DNA from: Kitasatospora phosalacinea
GTDB lineage: Bacteria; Actinomycetota; Actinomycetes; Streptomycetales; Streptomycetaceae
Length of the DNA stretch: 64,000 nucleotides
Assembly (NCBI RefSeq): GCF_000716545.1
Contig: NZ_JNWZ01000015.1
Location: forward strand, 1 to 64,000
Direction of reading: 5' to 3'
Shown here: positions 26,154-34,512 of the stretch, piece after piece
Position numbering within the stretch: position 1 is the stretch's first letter
Layout of the letters: each line of letters starts with the position of its first letter
Program-made: the position numbers and the translations under genes
The notes under the pieces: model-generated
What the model was told of the DNA's origin: nothing
Seen by the model: the letters and a program-made list of their open reading frames with translations, nothing else
The model's database searches: none

Positions 26154-27125
26154 TCAGTGCTGCCCGGTCAGCGCCTCCGGCTGCCCCTGGCTCCTCGGCC
26201 GTTCCTCGACCATCTTGCCAAACACGATCAGCCTTCCCCGGGCACTGAACTCCGGCGTGCATGTCGTCATCGTCAGGTAGCGGCCCGCGGCCGTGAACGG
26301 CGAGCCCCTGGGCACCTTCTGCAGCACCGTCACGTTGCTCGGCGGGGTCTCCGGGATGCCGCCCGCCACCTCGTACGTGTAGTACGCCGTCGCGGTCTCC
26401 ACCACGATCCTGTCGCCCGGCACCAGCTGCCCGATCTTCCGGAACGGCTGCCCGTGCGTGGTGCGGTGCGCGGCGACCGCGAAGTTGCCCTGCGGGTCGG
26501 ACGGCATCGCGGTGCCCGCGTAGTGGCCGACCAGGCCGTGGTCGAGCACCTTCTGCTTGTCGGTGCCCTCGGCGATCGGGTAGTCCAGGCCCAGCTTCGG
26601 GATGTGGATGATGGCGAAGCCCTGCCCGGGCTCGAACCTGGTCTGCGGCGCGGGGGTGCTCCCCCCGCCGGCCCCGCCGCCGGACGGCACGGGCTGCTGC
26701 GCCCACTGCTGCTCCAGCCGGTCGCTGGCGGCGCCGGCGTCCCGGTCGGCCATCACGTTGGTCCACCACAGCTGGTAGGAGACGAACAGCAGCATCACCG
26801 CGCCGAGGGTGATGAACAACTCCCCCAGCAGCCGGGCCAGCACCACCCGCTTGCGCTCCTTGGGGCGCGGCGGGCGCGGCCCGGCGGGTCGGCCGCTGGC
26901 CCGGCGGCGGCCGGTGCCCGCCCCGCGACGGCCGGTCCGGCGGCGCTCGGCCCGGCCGCCGTCCGCCCCGGGTGCCGGCGCGGGCACCGACCCGGCCGCG
27001 GCGGGGTCGGACAGCCGCAGCTTCAAGGTCTGCTCGACCGGGGGCTCGTAGACGCTCCAGTCATCCGGCTCCCCCGGCCCCTCGGGCACGCTCCCCTCCG
27101 GACGCACGGCGGTCACCGGCGTCAC
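26154..27125 (-). CDS. srtE1: Class E sortase (SrtE1-like) with extended N-terminus
   Basis: A 323-aa protein from GTG 27125, which overlaps the pabA stop as GTGA. About 90 N-terminal residues are Pro/Arg/Ala-rich and cytoplasmic. A membrane helix follows (about 95-116), then a sortase domain with 'NFAVAAHRTTHG' (His) and 'YLTMTTCTPEFSARGRLIVF' (Cys and Arg). It resembles the SrtE1 housekeeping sortase of Streptomyces, which anchors LAXTG proteins. The long basic N-terminus distinguishes it from its neighbour. Coupling to pabA is noteworthy because the functions are unrelated. Confidence 0.88.
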   Translation of the reverse strand: MTPVTAVRPEGSVPEGPGEPDDWSVYEPPVEQTLKLRLSDPAAAGSVPAPAPGADGGRAERRRTGRRGAGTGRRRASGRPAGPRPPRPKERKRVVLARLLGELFITLGAVMLLFVSYQLWWTNVMADRDAGAASDRLEQQWAQQPVPSGGGAGGGSTPAPQTRFEPGQGFAIIHIPKLGLDYPIAEGTDKQKVLDHGLVGHYAGTAMPSDPQGNFAVAAHRTTHGQPFRKIGQLVPGDRIVVETATAYYTYEVAGGIPETPPSNVTVLQKVPRGSPFTAAGRYLTMTTCTPEFSARGRLIVFGKMVEERPRSQGQPEALTGQH

Positions 27126-27802
27126 CCCCGGCCGATGACCGGGGCGAGGCCGGCCGAACGGCCCACCGCCTCCGGGAAGCCGCACTCGGCGAGCCAGTTG
27201 GCGAGCATCCGGTGGCCGCCCTCGGTGAGCACCGACTCCGGGTGGAACTGGACGCCCTCGATGAGGAGTTCGCGGTGCCGCAGGCCCATGATCACGCCGC
27301 TGTCGGTGCGCGAGGTCACCACCAGCTCGGCGGGCACGGTGGCCGGGTCGACCGCCAGCGAGTGGTAGCGGGTGGCGGTCAGCGGCGAGGGCAGGCCGGC
27401 GAAGACGCCGCCGTCCTCGTGCAGCACCGGCGAGGTCTTGCCGTGCAGCAGCTCGGGCGCCCGCCCGACCACCGCGCCGTGCGCCACCGCGATCGACTGC
27501 AGGCCCAGGCAGACCCCGAACAGCGGCAGCCCGGTCCGGGCGCAGTGGTGCACCATCTCCACGCACACCCCGGCCTCCTCGGGCGTGCCGGGCCCGGGGG
27601 AGAGCAGCACCCCGTCGTAGCCCTCCCCGTCCGCCCCATCCGCCCCGTCCGTCCGCGGCCGGGCGTCGGCCACCGACAGCTCGTCGTTGCGGACGACCTC
27701 GCAGACCGCGCCCAGCTGGTACAGGTACTGGACGATGTTGAAGACGAAGCTGTCGTAGTTGTCGACCACGAGGATCCGGGGCGCTCTGTCGGCGGAGGTC
27801 AT
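27122..27802 (-). CDS. pabA: Aminodeoxychorismate/anthranilate synthase glutamine amidotransferase
   Basis: A 226-aa class I glutamine amidotransferase: 'ILVVDNYDSFVFNIVQYL' at the N-terminus, the oxyanion segment 'LLSPGPGTPEEAG', the nucleophile Cys in 'GVCLGLQSIAVAHG' and the His-Glu pair in 'GVQFHPESVLTEGGH'. It supplies ammonia from glutamine to a chorismate-using partner for folate (PabB) or tryptophan (TrpE). Both roles are possible because many bacteria share one subunit. ATG 27802 follows CAGGAG. The partner synthase is not in the window. Confidence 0.9.
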   Translation of the reverse strand: MTSADRAPRILVVDNYDSFVFNIVQYLYQLGAVCEVVRNDELSVADARPRTDGADGADGEGYDGVLLSPGPGTPEEAGVCVEMVHHCARTGLPLFGVCLGLQSIAVAHGAVVGRAPELLHGKTSPVLHEDGGVFAGLPSPLTATRYHSLAVDPATVPAELVVTSRTDSGVIMGLRHRELLIEGVQFHPESVLTEGGHRMLANWLAECGFPEAVGRSAGLAPVIGRG

Positions 27803-27860
27803 CGCTACTCCTGGGGTGGGGTGCGTCGGAGGACGGAGGGGCTCGGTACGGCGCCGGGAC

Positions 27861-28031
27861 TCAGCCGCCGGTGCCCTGGTCCACCGTCACGTTCCCGAAG
27901 GGGAGCAGCGGCTCGGCCCACGGGAAGACGTACTGGAACAGGACGTAGACCACCCCGAGGACGAGCAGCAGCGCGATCAGCGCGCGGACCGGCGCGGGGC
28001 CCGGGAGATGCCGCCAGATCCAGCCGTACAT
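27861..28031 (-). CDS. 56-aa small membrane protein
   Basis: A short gene from ATG 28031 (behind GAGGAG) to TGA at 27861. The protein starts MYGWIWRHLPGPAPVRAL, has one hydrophobic helix (about residues 17-34, ALIALLLVLGVVYVLFQYV) and ends with 'PFGNVTVDQGTGG'. The N-terminus is basic and the C-terminus polar, so an N-in single-pass topology is likely. It lies between the DUF881 gene and pabA in the same direction. A protein of this kind at this place is typical of Streptomyces; the function is unknown. Confidence 0.8.
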   Translation of the reverse strand: MYGWIWRHLPGPAPVRALIALLLVLGVVYVLFQYVFPWAEPLLPFGNVTVDQGTGG

Positions 28032-28133
28032 GGTGCTCCTCGGTCATTCGGGTCTGCACAAGCGTAGACGCCCGACCGACCCGCCCAGGAGGGTATCCGC
28101 GCATCGGCCCGCGCGCGGCGGCACCGGGCGCCG

Positions 28134-28904
28134 TCAGGGGGCCGAGGCGGCCCGCAGGTCGGCGGAGCCGGTGTACCCGGGCAGGGTGAGGTCGCCGTTC
28201 TCCTGGACCTTCCAGCCCAGCCCGTACGCGGTGACGTAGCCCAGGTAGTTGCGGACGGTGGGGTCGGCGTCCACCGCGGAGCGCAGCGCGTCGGTCCGGC
28301 CGACCGCGCGGATCACGTACGGCGGCGAGTAGACCCGGCCCTGCAGCAGCAGGGTGTTGCCGACGCAGCGCACCGCGCTGGTGGAGATCAGCCGCTGGTC
28401 CATCACCTGGATGCCCTCGGCGCCGCCCCGCCACAGCGCGTTCACCACGGCCTGGATGTCCTGCTGGTGGATCACCAGGTCGTTGACGCCGGGCTCGGGG
28501 ACGCCCGGGATCCGCGCGGTGGCGTCCGGCGGGGCGTCGTCCAGGGTGACGGTCAGCCCGGGCCCGTGCAGCGCGTCCAGCCCGGCGGCCCGCTGGAGTT
28601 CGGCCAGCCTGGCCGCGTCGTCCGGGCTCTGCCCCTGCCGGGTGGCCAGCCGGTCGGCCCGGTCGCGGTCCGCGGAGACCTGCTCGGACAGCTGCTGGTT
28701 CTGGGTGGAGCGCTGCTGTATGACGTCGCTGAGCTTGAGCAGCGAGTTGTCGGTGCGCAGGTCGGTCCCGTGCGCGGTCCGCGCGCTGACGTAGAAGAGC
28801 AGGCCGGCGAGCGCGAAGACGGTGCAGGTCAGGGCACGTCCGACAATTCGCCCACGACGCGGGCGCGGAGCCGGGGACGGGGAAGAAATCGTGGAATCAG
28901 GCAC
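28134..28904 (-). CDS. DUF881 membrane-anchored protein
   Basis: A 256-aa protein from GTG 28904 behind AAGGAG. One membrane helix (about 22-42) is followed by a coiled coil (about 55-105, rich in Gln/Asp/Arg) and the DUF881 domain with '[12 protein letters not shown]', '[32 protein letters not shown]' and '[12 protein letters not shown]'. DUF881 proteins sit near division genes across Gram-positive bacteria, often beside crgA as here (crgA is divergent). Their role is not established; a structural part at the septum or wall is inferred from context. Confidence 0.85.
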   Translation of the reverse strand: MPDSTISSPSPAPRPRRGRIVGRALTCTVFALAGLLFYVSARTAHGTDLRTDNSLLKLSDVIQQRSTQNQQLSEQVSADRDRADRLATRQGQSPDDAARLAELQRAAGLDALHGPGLTVTLDDAPPDATARIPGVPEPGVNDLVIHQQDIQAVVNALWRGGAEGIQVMDQRLISTSAVRCVGNTLLLQGRVYSPPYVIRAVGRTDALRSAVDADPTVRNYLGYVTAYGLGWKVQENGDLTLPGYTGSADLRAASAP

Positions 28905-29058
28905 CGTACCCTTATCTCCTTATGACCCGGCGAGCCACTACGCTAACGGACGCCGGTGGCATGTGCGGAGGACCAACCGTACGGACCGGCCCACCATTTG
29001 CCGCCCGCCCACGCTGACCCACCCGCGCGGTCACAGCGCATCGACAGGAGAACCCCTC

Positions 29059-29313
29059 GTGCCGAAGTCTCGACTCCGCAAGAAGGCCGACTACACGCCG
29101 CCGCCCAGCACCTCGACGGCCGTGAAGATCAGTTCCGGCCGGAGCTGGGTGGCACCGCTGATGCTGGTGTTCTTCCTGGTCGGCCTGGTCTGGATCGTCA
29201 CCTACTACGTGACGAGCGGCGACTGGCCGGTCGGCAGCTGGGGCAACTGGAACATCCTGGCCGGCTTCGGCTTCATCGCGGCGGGCTTCGGCGTCTCCAC
29301 GCAGTGGAAGTGA
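29059..29313 (+). CDS. crgA: CrgA cell-division inhibitor / septation protein
   Basis: An 84-aa protein from GTG 29059 behind GGAG. The basic N-terminus '[17 protein letters not shown]' is followed by two membrane helices (about 31-49 and 63-78) with short ends, matching CrgA of Streptomyces (84 aa there too). CrgA coordinates growth with septation in aerial hyphae, interacting with FtsZ and other divisome proteins in actinobacteria. It stands alone and divergent from the DUF881 gene. Length and motif fit is very good. Confidence 0.95.
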   Translation: MPKSRLRKKADYTPPPSTSTAVKISSGRSWVAPLMLVFFLVGLVWIVTYYVTSGDWPVGSWGNWNILAGFGFIAAGFGVSTQWK

Positions 29314-29433
29314 CGCCGGGCCGGTCCGCCCCGCGCGACACCCCGTGACGCGCCCGCACCGCTCCGGCCGCCGCGCCGGGGCGGTGTCCGCGCTGCCCGG
29401 GCCCACCCGGGTCGTGACGGAACGTCCGAACGT

Positions 29434-29485
29434 TTATCCACAGGGTTGTCCACACTGGGGAAAACTCCGCCCAGCCTGTGGATAA
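29434..29485. promoter_or_regulatory. Three DnaA boxes between crgA and the rhomboid gene
   Basis: A perfect TTATCCACA (29434-29442, +), TTGTCCACA (29446-29454, +) and a perfect inverted TTATCCACA (29477-29485, minus) lie within 52 bp. The gap is between two convergent genes, so they are not promoter elements of either. Confidence 0.85.
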
Positions 29486-29573
29486 CTCGCAACGCGGCAG
29501 CATAACGCGCGTAGAGCCGGGAAATCCAATCGGCGGGCGCGCCCCGGCGCCCACCGACTGTGCACAGCCCCGC

Positions 29574-30485
29574 TCACCCCGGCAGGCGCGCCGTCCCGGC
29601 CAGCAGCATCAACAGGGTCACGGCCAGCCCCCCGGCCACCGCCAGCCCCTGCACCAGGTTCCGGCGCTCCCGCGGGGCGTAGAACATCCCGGCACCGATC
29701 GCCGCGCCCGCCACCAGGCCGCCGACGTGGGCACGCCAGTCGATCCCGTGCAGCGAGAAGCTCAGCACCAGGTTGACCACCAGCAGCGCGATCACCGGCT
29801 GCATCGGCGTCCTGGTCGCCTTGAACAGCACCGCGGTCGCGCCCAGCAGGCCGAAGATCGCACCGGAGGCACCGACCGTGAACATCTCCCGGCCGACCAG
29901 CAGGTAGGCGAACGCGTTGCCCGCCAGCCCGGACGCCAGGTACAGGGCCAGGAACCGCAACCGGCCGAGCAACCGCTCCAGCTGGGGGCCGAGCACCCAG
30001 AGCGAGAACATGTTCGTCGCGATGTGCAGCACCCCGGCGTGCACGAACACCGCGGTCACCAGCCGGTACCACTCCGTCGGCCCCTCGGCCACGCCGAGCC
30101 GCACCCCCGGCACCTGTGCCCAGCTGACCATCCCCAGCCGGGCCTGCCAGCCGGTCACCAGGTACTCGGTGAACAGGAACACCGCCAGGTTGATCCCGAT
30201 CAGCACCTTGGTGACCAGGGCCCCGTCACCGAGCGCCAGCACCGCACCGGCCGTGGTCCGGGGCCGCTGCCGGTCCCGGTCCTCCCGGGCGGCCTCCCCG
30301 CGCACGCACTCCGGGCACTGGAAGCCCACCGAGGCGGGCACCATGCACTCCGGGCAGACCGGCCGGCCGCACCTGGCGCAGCCCACCCCGGTCTCCCGCT
30401 CGGGGTGCCGGTAGCAGCCGGGCAGCCCGCTCCCCTGGCCCTGGCCGTCCGCCGGTGTCGGTCGCACGGGCTCCTCCGGATGCAT
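29574..30485 (-). CDS. Rhomboid-family intramembrane serine protease with N-terminal zinc ribbon
   Basis: A 303-aa protein. Residues about 20-70 contain four Cys pairs of a B-box/zinc-ribbon type (CYRHP--VGCARCGRPVCPECM, FQCPECV). Six or seven membrane helices follow (about 105-300) with the catalytic Ser in 'VGASGAIFGLLGA' and the His of 'DWRAHVGGLVAGAAIG'. It cleaves proteins within the membrane; substrates are unknown. ATG 30485 follows GAGGAGG. It is convergent with crgA and faces the DnaA-box cluster. Confidence 0.92.
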   Translation of the reverse strand: MHPEEPVRPTPADGQGQGSGLPGCYRHPERETGVGCARCGRPVCPECMVPASVGFQCPECVRGEAAREDRDRQRPRTTAGAVLALGDGALVTKVLIGINLAVFLFTEYLVTGWQARLGMVSWAQVPGVRLGVAEGPTEWYRLVTAVFVHAGVLHIATNMFSLWVLGPQLERLLGRLRFLALYLASGLAGNAFAYLLVGREMFTVGASGAIFGLLGATAVLFKATRTPMQPVIALLVVNLVLSFSLHGIDWRAHVGGLVAGAAIGAGMFYAPRERRNLVQGLAVAGGLAVTLLMLLAGTARLPG

Positions 30486-30606
30486 CGCCGCTGATCCTCC
30501 TCAACGAGACGGTCCCGGCGCCGCCACCGTCGAGAACGGGGCACCGCCGGGACCGCCCAGGCTACTGCGCGCGGCCCCCGCGGGGAGGGCGGCGCGGAAC
30601 CGGGTC

Positions 30607-31134
30607 TCAGCCGCGGGAGACGACGACCTGCTGGATCACCACGTCCTCGACCGGGCGGTCGTACGGCTTGGTGGTGGCGGTGGTGGCGATGGCGTCCACC
30701 ACCTTCTGGCTGGCCGCGTCGGTGACCTCGCCGAAGATGGTGTGCTTGCCGGTCAGCCAGGTGGTCGGGGCGACCGTGATGAAGAACTGCGAGCCGTTGG
30801 TGCCCGGGCCGGCGTTGGCCATCGCCAGCAGGTACGGCTTGGTGAACGCCAGGTCCGGGTGGAACTCGTCGGTGAACTTGTAACCCGGGCCGCCGGTGCC
30901 GTTGCCCAGCGGGTCGCCGCCCTGGATCATGAAGCCCTCGATGACCCGGTGGAAGACGGTGCCGTCGTACAGCGGCTTGGCGGCCACCTCGCCGGTCTCC
31001 GGGTTCTTCCACTCGCGGGTGCCCTCGGCCAGTTCCACGAAGTTGGCGACGGTCTTCGGCGCGTGGTTGGGGAAGAGCGCGACCACGATGTCACCGTGGT
31101 TGGTCTTCAGGGTGGCGGTGAGTTCCTGGGCCAC
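30607..31134 (-). CDS. Cyclophilin-type peptidyl-prolyl isomerase
   Basis: A 175-aa cytosolic cyclophilin with '[28 protein letters not shown]', '[16 protein letters not shown]' (catalytic Arg and Phe/Met/Gln), '[19 protein letters not shown]' and 'HTIFGEVT'. There is no signal peptide. It speeds proline cis-trans isomerisation in folding. The GTG start at 31134 is divergent from the DUF5324 gene. The conserved place in this gene order agrees with the small cyclophilin of Streptomyces. Confidence 0.95.
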   Translation of the reverse strand: MAQELTATLKTNHGDIVVALFPNHAPKTVANFVELAEGTREWKNPETGEVAAKPLYDGTVFHRVIEGFMIQGGDPLGNGTGGPGYKFTDEFHPDLAFTKPYLLAMANAGPGTNGSQFFITVAPTTWLTGKHTIFGEVTDAASQKVVDAIATTATTKPYDRPVEDVVIQQVVVSRG

Positions 31135-31296
31135 GGGAGATGCCTTCCTGTTTTCTACCGACTATCCGGGGAATCATCCCACGCGGCTCGCGTACGGCTC
31201 AGTCGAAGGTGCCCGACGGGCGGTAGGCATGATCTCCTATCAAAGGGAAAGGTGCATACCGGACAACGCCGGACACCCGCCGAGAAGGAGAAGCCC

Positions 31297-32229
31297 GTGA
31301 GCCGTACGGACACCGCGCGCGAGACCGCCGGACGGGCGAAGGACGCCGTCGCGCCCTACGCCGTCTCCGCGAAGGAGGCCGCCCTGCACTACGCGGAAGG
31401 AGCCAAGCAGGTGCTCGGCCCCAAGCTGGAGGCGTTCGGCCCGAAGGCCTCGGCCGCCGGGGCGCAGGCCAAGGCGGGCGCCGGCCAGGCCGCCCACGCC
31501 GCCCGGGTGCAGTACGCCAAGTACCTCGCCCCGCACCTGGAGCACGCCTTCTCCAGCCTCCCGCCGGAGACCCAGAAGGCCGCGCTCCGGGCCGTCCACC
31601 GGGCCCAGGAGGCCGCCCTCGCCGCCAAGATCTCGGCCGGGCAGGCCGCCGGGCAGGCGAAGGCCACCGTGGTGCCCAAGGTCGCCGAGACCTTCCAGAC
31701 CGCCAAGGAGACCGTCACGCCGATCGCCCAGGAGGCGCAGCAGCGCGGCGCCGCCGCGGTGACCGCGCTGCAGGGCCACGTCAGCGCCGCCGAGATCAGC
31801 GCGCTGGCCGCGAAGAACGCCAAGAAGCAGCACCGCAACGGCTGGGCCACCGGCCTCGCGGTGGCCGGCACCCTGGCCATCGGCACCGGCGTGCTGGCCT
31901 GGCAGTGGTACCGCAAGCAGAACAACCCCGAGTGGCTGACCGAGCCCCCGGCCCCGGCCACCCCGCCGAGCACCTCCTCTTCTTCGTCCGTCTCCTCCTC
32001 CGCCCCCACGTCCCCGACCGCCACGCCGTCCCCTGTCGTGTCCTCCCCCACCGCGCCGCCCTCCGGCAGCACCGTCGGCGACCCGATCGGCGGCGTGTCG
32101 GTGAACGGCTCCGTCCCGCACGAGGAGACCGACCCGGACGAGAGCGCCCCGCAGTCCGCCGACACCGAGGCCGCCGCCGACACCGACGACGACCGCCCCA
32201 AGCCGCACGACCCGCGCAAGCCGCACTGA
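31297..32229 (+). CDS. DUF5324-like Ala-rich helical membrane protein
   Basis: A 310-aa protein from GTG 31297 behind GAAGGAG. Residues 1-185 are Ala/Lys/Glu-rich and predicted to form long amphipathic helices (repeats such as AKEAALHYAEGAKQ and AKISAGQAAGQAKA), resembling apolipoprotein-like or LEA-like sequences. One membrane helix lies at about 190-208 (GLAVAGTLAIGTGVLAWQW). The C-terminal 95 residues are Pro/Ser/Thr/Asp-rich, presumably outside the cell. This matches what I know as DUF5324 of Streptomyces; the function is unknown. Confidence 0.8.
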   Translation: MSRTDTARETAGRAKDAVAPYAVSAKEAALHYAEGAKQVLGPKLEAFGPKASAAGAQAKAGAGQAAHAARVQYAKYLAPHLEHAFSSLPPETQKAALRAVHRAQEAALAAKISAGQAAGQAKATVVPKVAETFQTAKETVTPIAQEAQQRGAAAVTALQGHVSAAEISALAAKNAKKQHRNGWATGLAVAGTLAIGTGVLAWQWYRKQNNPEWLTEPPAPATPPSTSSSSSVSSSAPTSPTATPSPVVSSPTAPPSGSTVGDPIGGVSVNGSVPHEETDPDESAPQSADTEAAADTDDDRPKPHDPRKPH

Positions 32230-32280
32230 ACACGCCCCGGCCCGCCACCGGCCGGCCGGACCGGCTCCGGACACGCGAAC

Positions 32281-32312
32281 GGCCCCCGACCTGTTTCCCC
32301 AGGTCGGGGGCC
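32281..32312. terminator. Terminator between the DUF5324 gene and tRNA-Ala
   Basis: A 12-bp perfect stem (32281-32292 with 32301-32312) closes an 8-nt loop. It can end both the DUF5324 transcript and the convergent tRNA-Ala transcript. Confidence 0.85.
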
Positions 32313-32324
32313 GTTCGGCGACTG

Positions 32325-32397
32325 TGGAGCCTAGGGGAGTCGAACCCCTGACATCTGCCATGCAAAGACAGCGCTCTACCAACTGAGCTAAGGCCCC
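32325..32397 (-). tRNA. tRNA-Ala (TGC)
   Basis: The minus strand gives a full cloverleaf with acceptor GGGGCCT/AGGCTCC that includes the G3-U70 pair, the alanine identity element. The anticodon loop TTTGCAT has anticodon TGC, and the T arm is AGGGGTTCGACTCCCCT. CCA is not encoded. Confidence 0.97.
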
Positions 32398-32507
32398 GAG
32401 CAACGGGGGATAGCCTACCCGCTCCCGGACAACCGCCCGCGCGGGTTTCGGACCGGCCGCGGCCCGTGCACCGCGGGCCGGCCCGAGAAGACTGCGTCAG
32501 TCGGCGC

Positions 32508-32636
32508 TCAACGGCCGGCCGGGACCGGGTCGGTCGCCTCGGTCCACAGGTCCTGCTCGGCGCGGTCCGCCTGGACCTGACGGTAGACAAAGAAGCCGCC
32601 GAGGGCGACCAGGGCGACCAGGAGAAGCTTCTTCAC
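32508..32636 (-). CDS. DLW-39 family 42-aa membrane protein
   Basis: A 42-aa protein from GTG 32636: VKKLLLVALVALGGFFVYRQ, then a short polar tail containing 'DRAEQDLWTEATD'. The DLW triplet close to the end is the signature of the small actinobacterial DLW-39 family. One membrane helix (about 4-18) is followed by a charged tail. The function is not known. It lies between tRNA-Ala and tRNA-Ile near gyrA, its usual neighbourhood. Confidence 0.9.
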   Translation of the reverse strand: MKKLLLVALVALGGFFVYRQVQADRAEQDLWTEATDPVPAGR

Positions 32637-32736
32637 CGCGGGACCTCGTCCTTCTTGCTTGCTTGGATGTAGGAGCACGAACCAGCGGTCAGGGTGCAGA
32701 CCGCCCTGGGGCCGATGATACACACCGGTAACCCGT

Positions 32737-33126
32737 TCAAGAGCGGCCCCCGCCACCGCCAACCGACCGATCCGCCACCGGCTTTGACACCCCACCATCA
32801 GTGCGATCGTCCAACCGCCGGTCCGCCGCCCGGATCACCGCCACGCCCCCGTCCAGGTCCACCGTGGAACGCGGCGGGGCGCCCTCGCCCTCCTCGTCCC
32901 GGAGCATCAGCGTGGTGCTCCGCTGCTCCAGCTCGGCCTGCTTGCCGGCCGCGAACCGGGCGTGCAGCTGCTCGAACCCGGTGGACGAGACCTGCCCCTC
33001 CCGACCCGTCCCCCGCCAGGGCACCCAGCGGCTGCGGCTGGCCCGCAGCGCGACCTGGTCCACGAAGGCCAGCACCACCAGGGCGCAGACCAGCCCCGGC
33101 AGACTCATCGCCCAGAAGACGCCCAT
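32737..33126 (-). CDS. DUF6191-like small membrane-anchored protein
   Basis: A 129-aa protein with an N-terminal helix (about 5-23, WAMSLPGLVCALVVLAFVDQ) followed by a basic stretch and a soluble part containing 'WVPWRGTGREGQVSSTGFEQLHARFAAGKQAELEQRSTTLMLRDEEGEGAPP'. The combination 'GFEQLHA-F--GKQ-EL-QR-T-LMLRD' is what I recall for DUF6191. The first ATG gives 129 aa; an ATG six codons later (MSLPG) is an alternative. The C-terminus becomes Gly/Ser-rich. The role is unknown. Confidence 0.7.
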   Translation of the reverse strand: MGVFWAMSLPGLVCALVVLAFVDQVALRASRSRWVPWRGTGREGQVSSTGFEQLHARFAAGKQAELEQRSTTLMLRDEEGEGAPPRSTVDLDGGVAVIRAADRRLDDRTDGGVSKPVADRSVGGGGGRS

Positions 33127-33203
33127 GCACCCGACAACGCGCCCGGGCGCGCCGCCGTTCCCGCCCGGCGGCGCGCCCGGAACACTCCCGCTACGGATGC
33201 GGC

Positions 33204-34139
33204 CTACCGCCGGCGGCGCCGCCGCAGGTGGGCCACGTCCCGGCGGATCGCCCGCACGTCCTCGGCCAGGGCGTCCTGCCGGGCGCCCATGCCGTCGAGC
33301 CGGGCGTCCACGCTGTCGAGCCGCGACTCCTGCCGGGAGATCCGCTCACCGATCGCGGTGATCAGCACCCCGTGCGCGTCGAGCCGCCGCTCGACCGACC
33401 CGACCGACACCACCAGCCCCGCGACCAGCGCCGGCAGGTCCTCCGCCGTGAACGCGACCTCCGGCTCCTCGACGTACGGCGGCACCACCGGCCCGTCCTC
33501 CCCCGGCGGGTACGCCCCGAACGGCTCCAGCCCGTCGATCCGCCGCTGCCAGGCCGCCACCGCCGGGTCCCGCCGCCCCGCCTCGTACTCGTCCCACCGC
33601 AGCTCGCTCCACCGCCGCCACGGCCGCCCCCGGAACGCGTGCACCACCGGCGGCACCACCACCGGCCGCGCCGCCGCCTCCACCGCGTCCAGCAGCCGCC
33701 CGCGCACCCGCCGGGCCACCTCGCTGTCGCGCAGCAGCATCGCGACGTTCAGCACGGCCCGCCGGGAGTAGAGGGCCACGCCGTTGCCGCCGCCCTGGGG
33801 GCGGAAGTCGCCCGCGGACGGGGTGGGGGCGTACGGGGCCCCACCACCTCCTTCGGTACCGCTGACCTGCCAGCCATTCGTTTTGAATGTCTGGTTCACG
33901 GGGTTGTCCACAGGCTTGAGGACGGTGTATCCGTTGCTCTCCAGCTCCTGCCGGTGACGGCGGAGCAGGCTGTAGAGGGCGGGTTCGCCGACCTCGAAGT
34001 AGTCCGCCACCATCCGCGTGGTGGCGTACAGCCCGTCGGGCAGCAGGACGAGGGCCTTGACCTCGTCGAGGACTTCGGTGCGCTCGCACAGGCCGCTTCG
34101 GAGCGTCCTGGACTCGAGCAGCGCGGCTTCCATGGACAT
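33204..34139 (-). CDS. Phage antirepressor-like DNA-binding protein with C-terminal coiled coil
   Basis: A 311-aa protein from ATG 34139 behind GTGAGG. The N-terminal part (about 15-130) has 'VLDEVKALVLLPDGLYATTRMVADYFEVGEPALYSLLRRHRQELESNGY' and 'ALYSRRAVLNVAMLLRDSEVARRVRGRLLDAVE'. This pattern belongs to a family common in Firmicute phages and mobile elements, probably DNA-binding. The middle (about 145-225) is Pro/Trp/Arg-rich. The last 85 residues form heptad-like helices ('ERRLDAHGVLITAIGERI', 'DSVDARLDGMGARQDALAEDV') ending in six Arg. Its place between tRNA-Ala and tRNA-Ile is a plausible insertion site, but I see no integrase or att repeats. A single-gene gain is inferred. Confidence 0.7.
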   Translation of the reverse strand: MSMEAALLESRTLRSGLCERTEVLDEVKALVLLPDGLYATTRMVADYFEVGEPALYSLLRRHRQELESNGYTVLKPVDNPVNQTFKTNGWQVSGTEGGGGAPYAPTPSAGDFRPQGGGNGVALYSRRAVLNVAMLLRDSEVARRVRGRLLDAVEAAARPVVVPPVVHAFRGRPWRRWSELRWDEYEAGRRDPAVAAWQRRIDGLEPFGAYPPGEDGPVVPPYVEEPEVAFTAEDLPALVAGLVVSVGSVERRLDAHGVLITAIGERISRQESRLDSVDARLDGMGARQDALAEDVRAIRRDVAHLRRRRRR

Positions 34140-34381
34140 GGGTTGCCTCACAGGGTGAACGAAGACATGACGTGGGAACCGCCCGGGAGCCCGGGGCGGG
34201 CGGGGCCGGATCATCCGCCGACCGGAGCAGAGGTCGCGCTACGTCCCACGTCACCCAATGACCGGCTCTGTCGACCGGCTATCCCCGACTTCACATCAGT
34301 TTCGAGTCAGCTCACCCTGTGTTGCCTCTGCGCACCGGGCCCAACGAGCGGGCGGGCGGCGGGGTTACGGGCGGAACACGT

Positions 34382-34416
34382 CGAAGGCCCCGATCACCAG
34401 GTGATCGGGGCCTTCG
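34382..34416 (-). terminator. Terminator after tRNA-Ile
   Basis: A 15-bp perfect stem (34382-34396 with 34402-34416) lies just beyond the 3' end of tRNA-Ile on the minus strand. The rest of the gap 34140-34381 shows no gene. Confidence 0.85.
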
Positions 34417-34422
34417 CGCCGG

Positions 34423-34496
34423 TGGGCCTAACAGGACTTGAACCTGTGGCCTCTTCCTTATCAGGGAAGCGCTCTAACCGTCTGAGCTATAGGCCC
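34423..34496 (-). tRNA. tRNA-Ile (GAT)
   Basis: The minus strand forms acceptor GGGCCTA/TAGGCCC, D arm 'GCTCAGACGGTTAGAGC', anticodon stem CTTCC/GGAAG with loop CTGATAA (anticodon GAT) and T arm CACAGGTTCAAGTCCTGT. CCA is not encoded; the sequence continues CC after the discriminator A. Confidence 0.97.
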
Positions 34497-34512
34497 TTGC
34501 CGCACTGAAAGA

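Noticed and set aside
33127..34496. Integrative element bounded by tRNA-Ile
   Set aside because: No integrase, no repeat of the tRNA 3' end and no other phage gene were found around the antirepressor-like gene.
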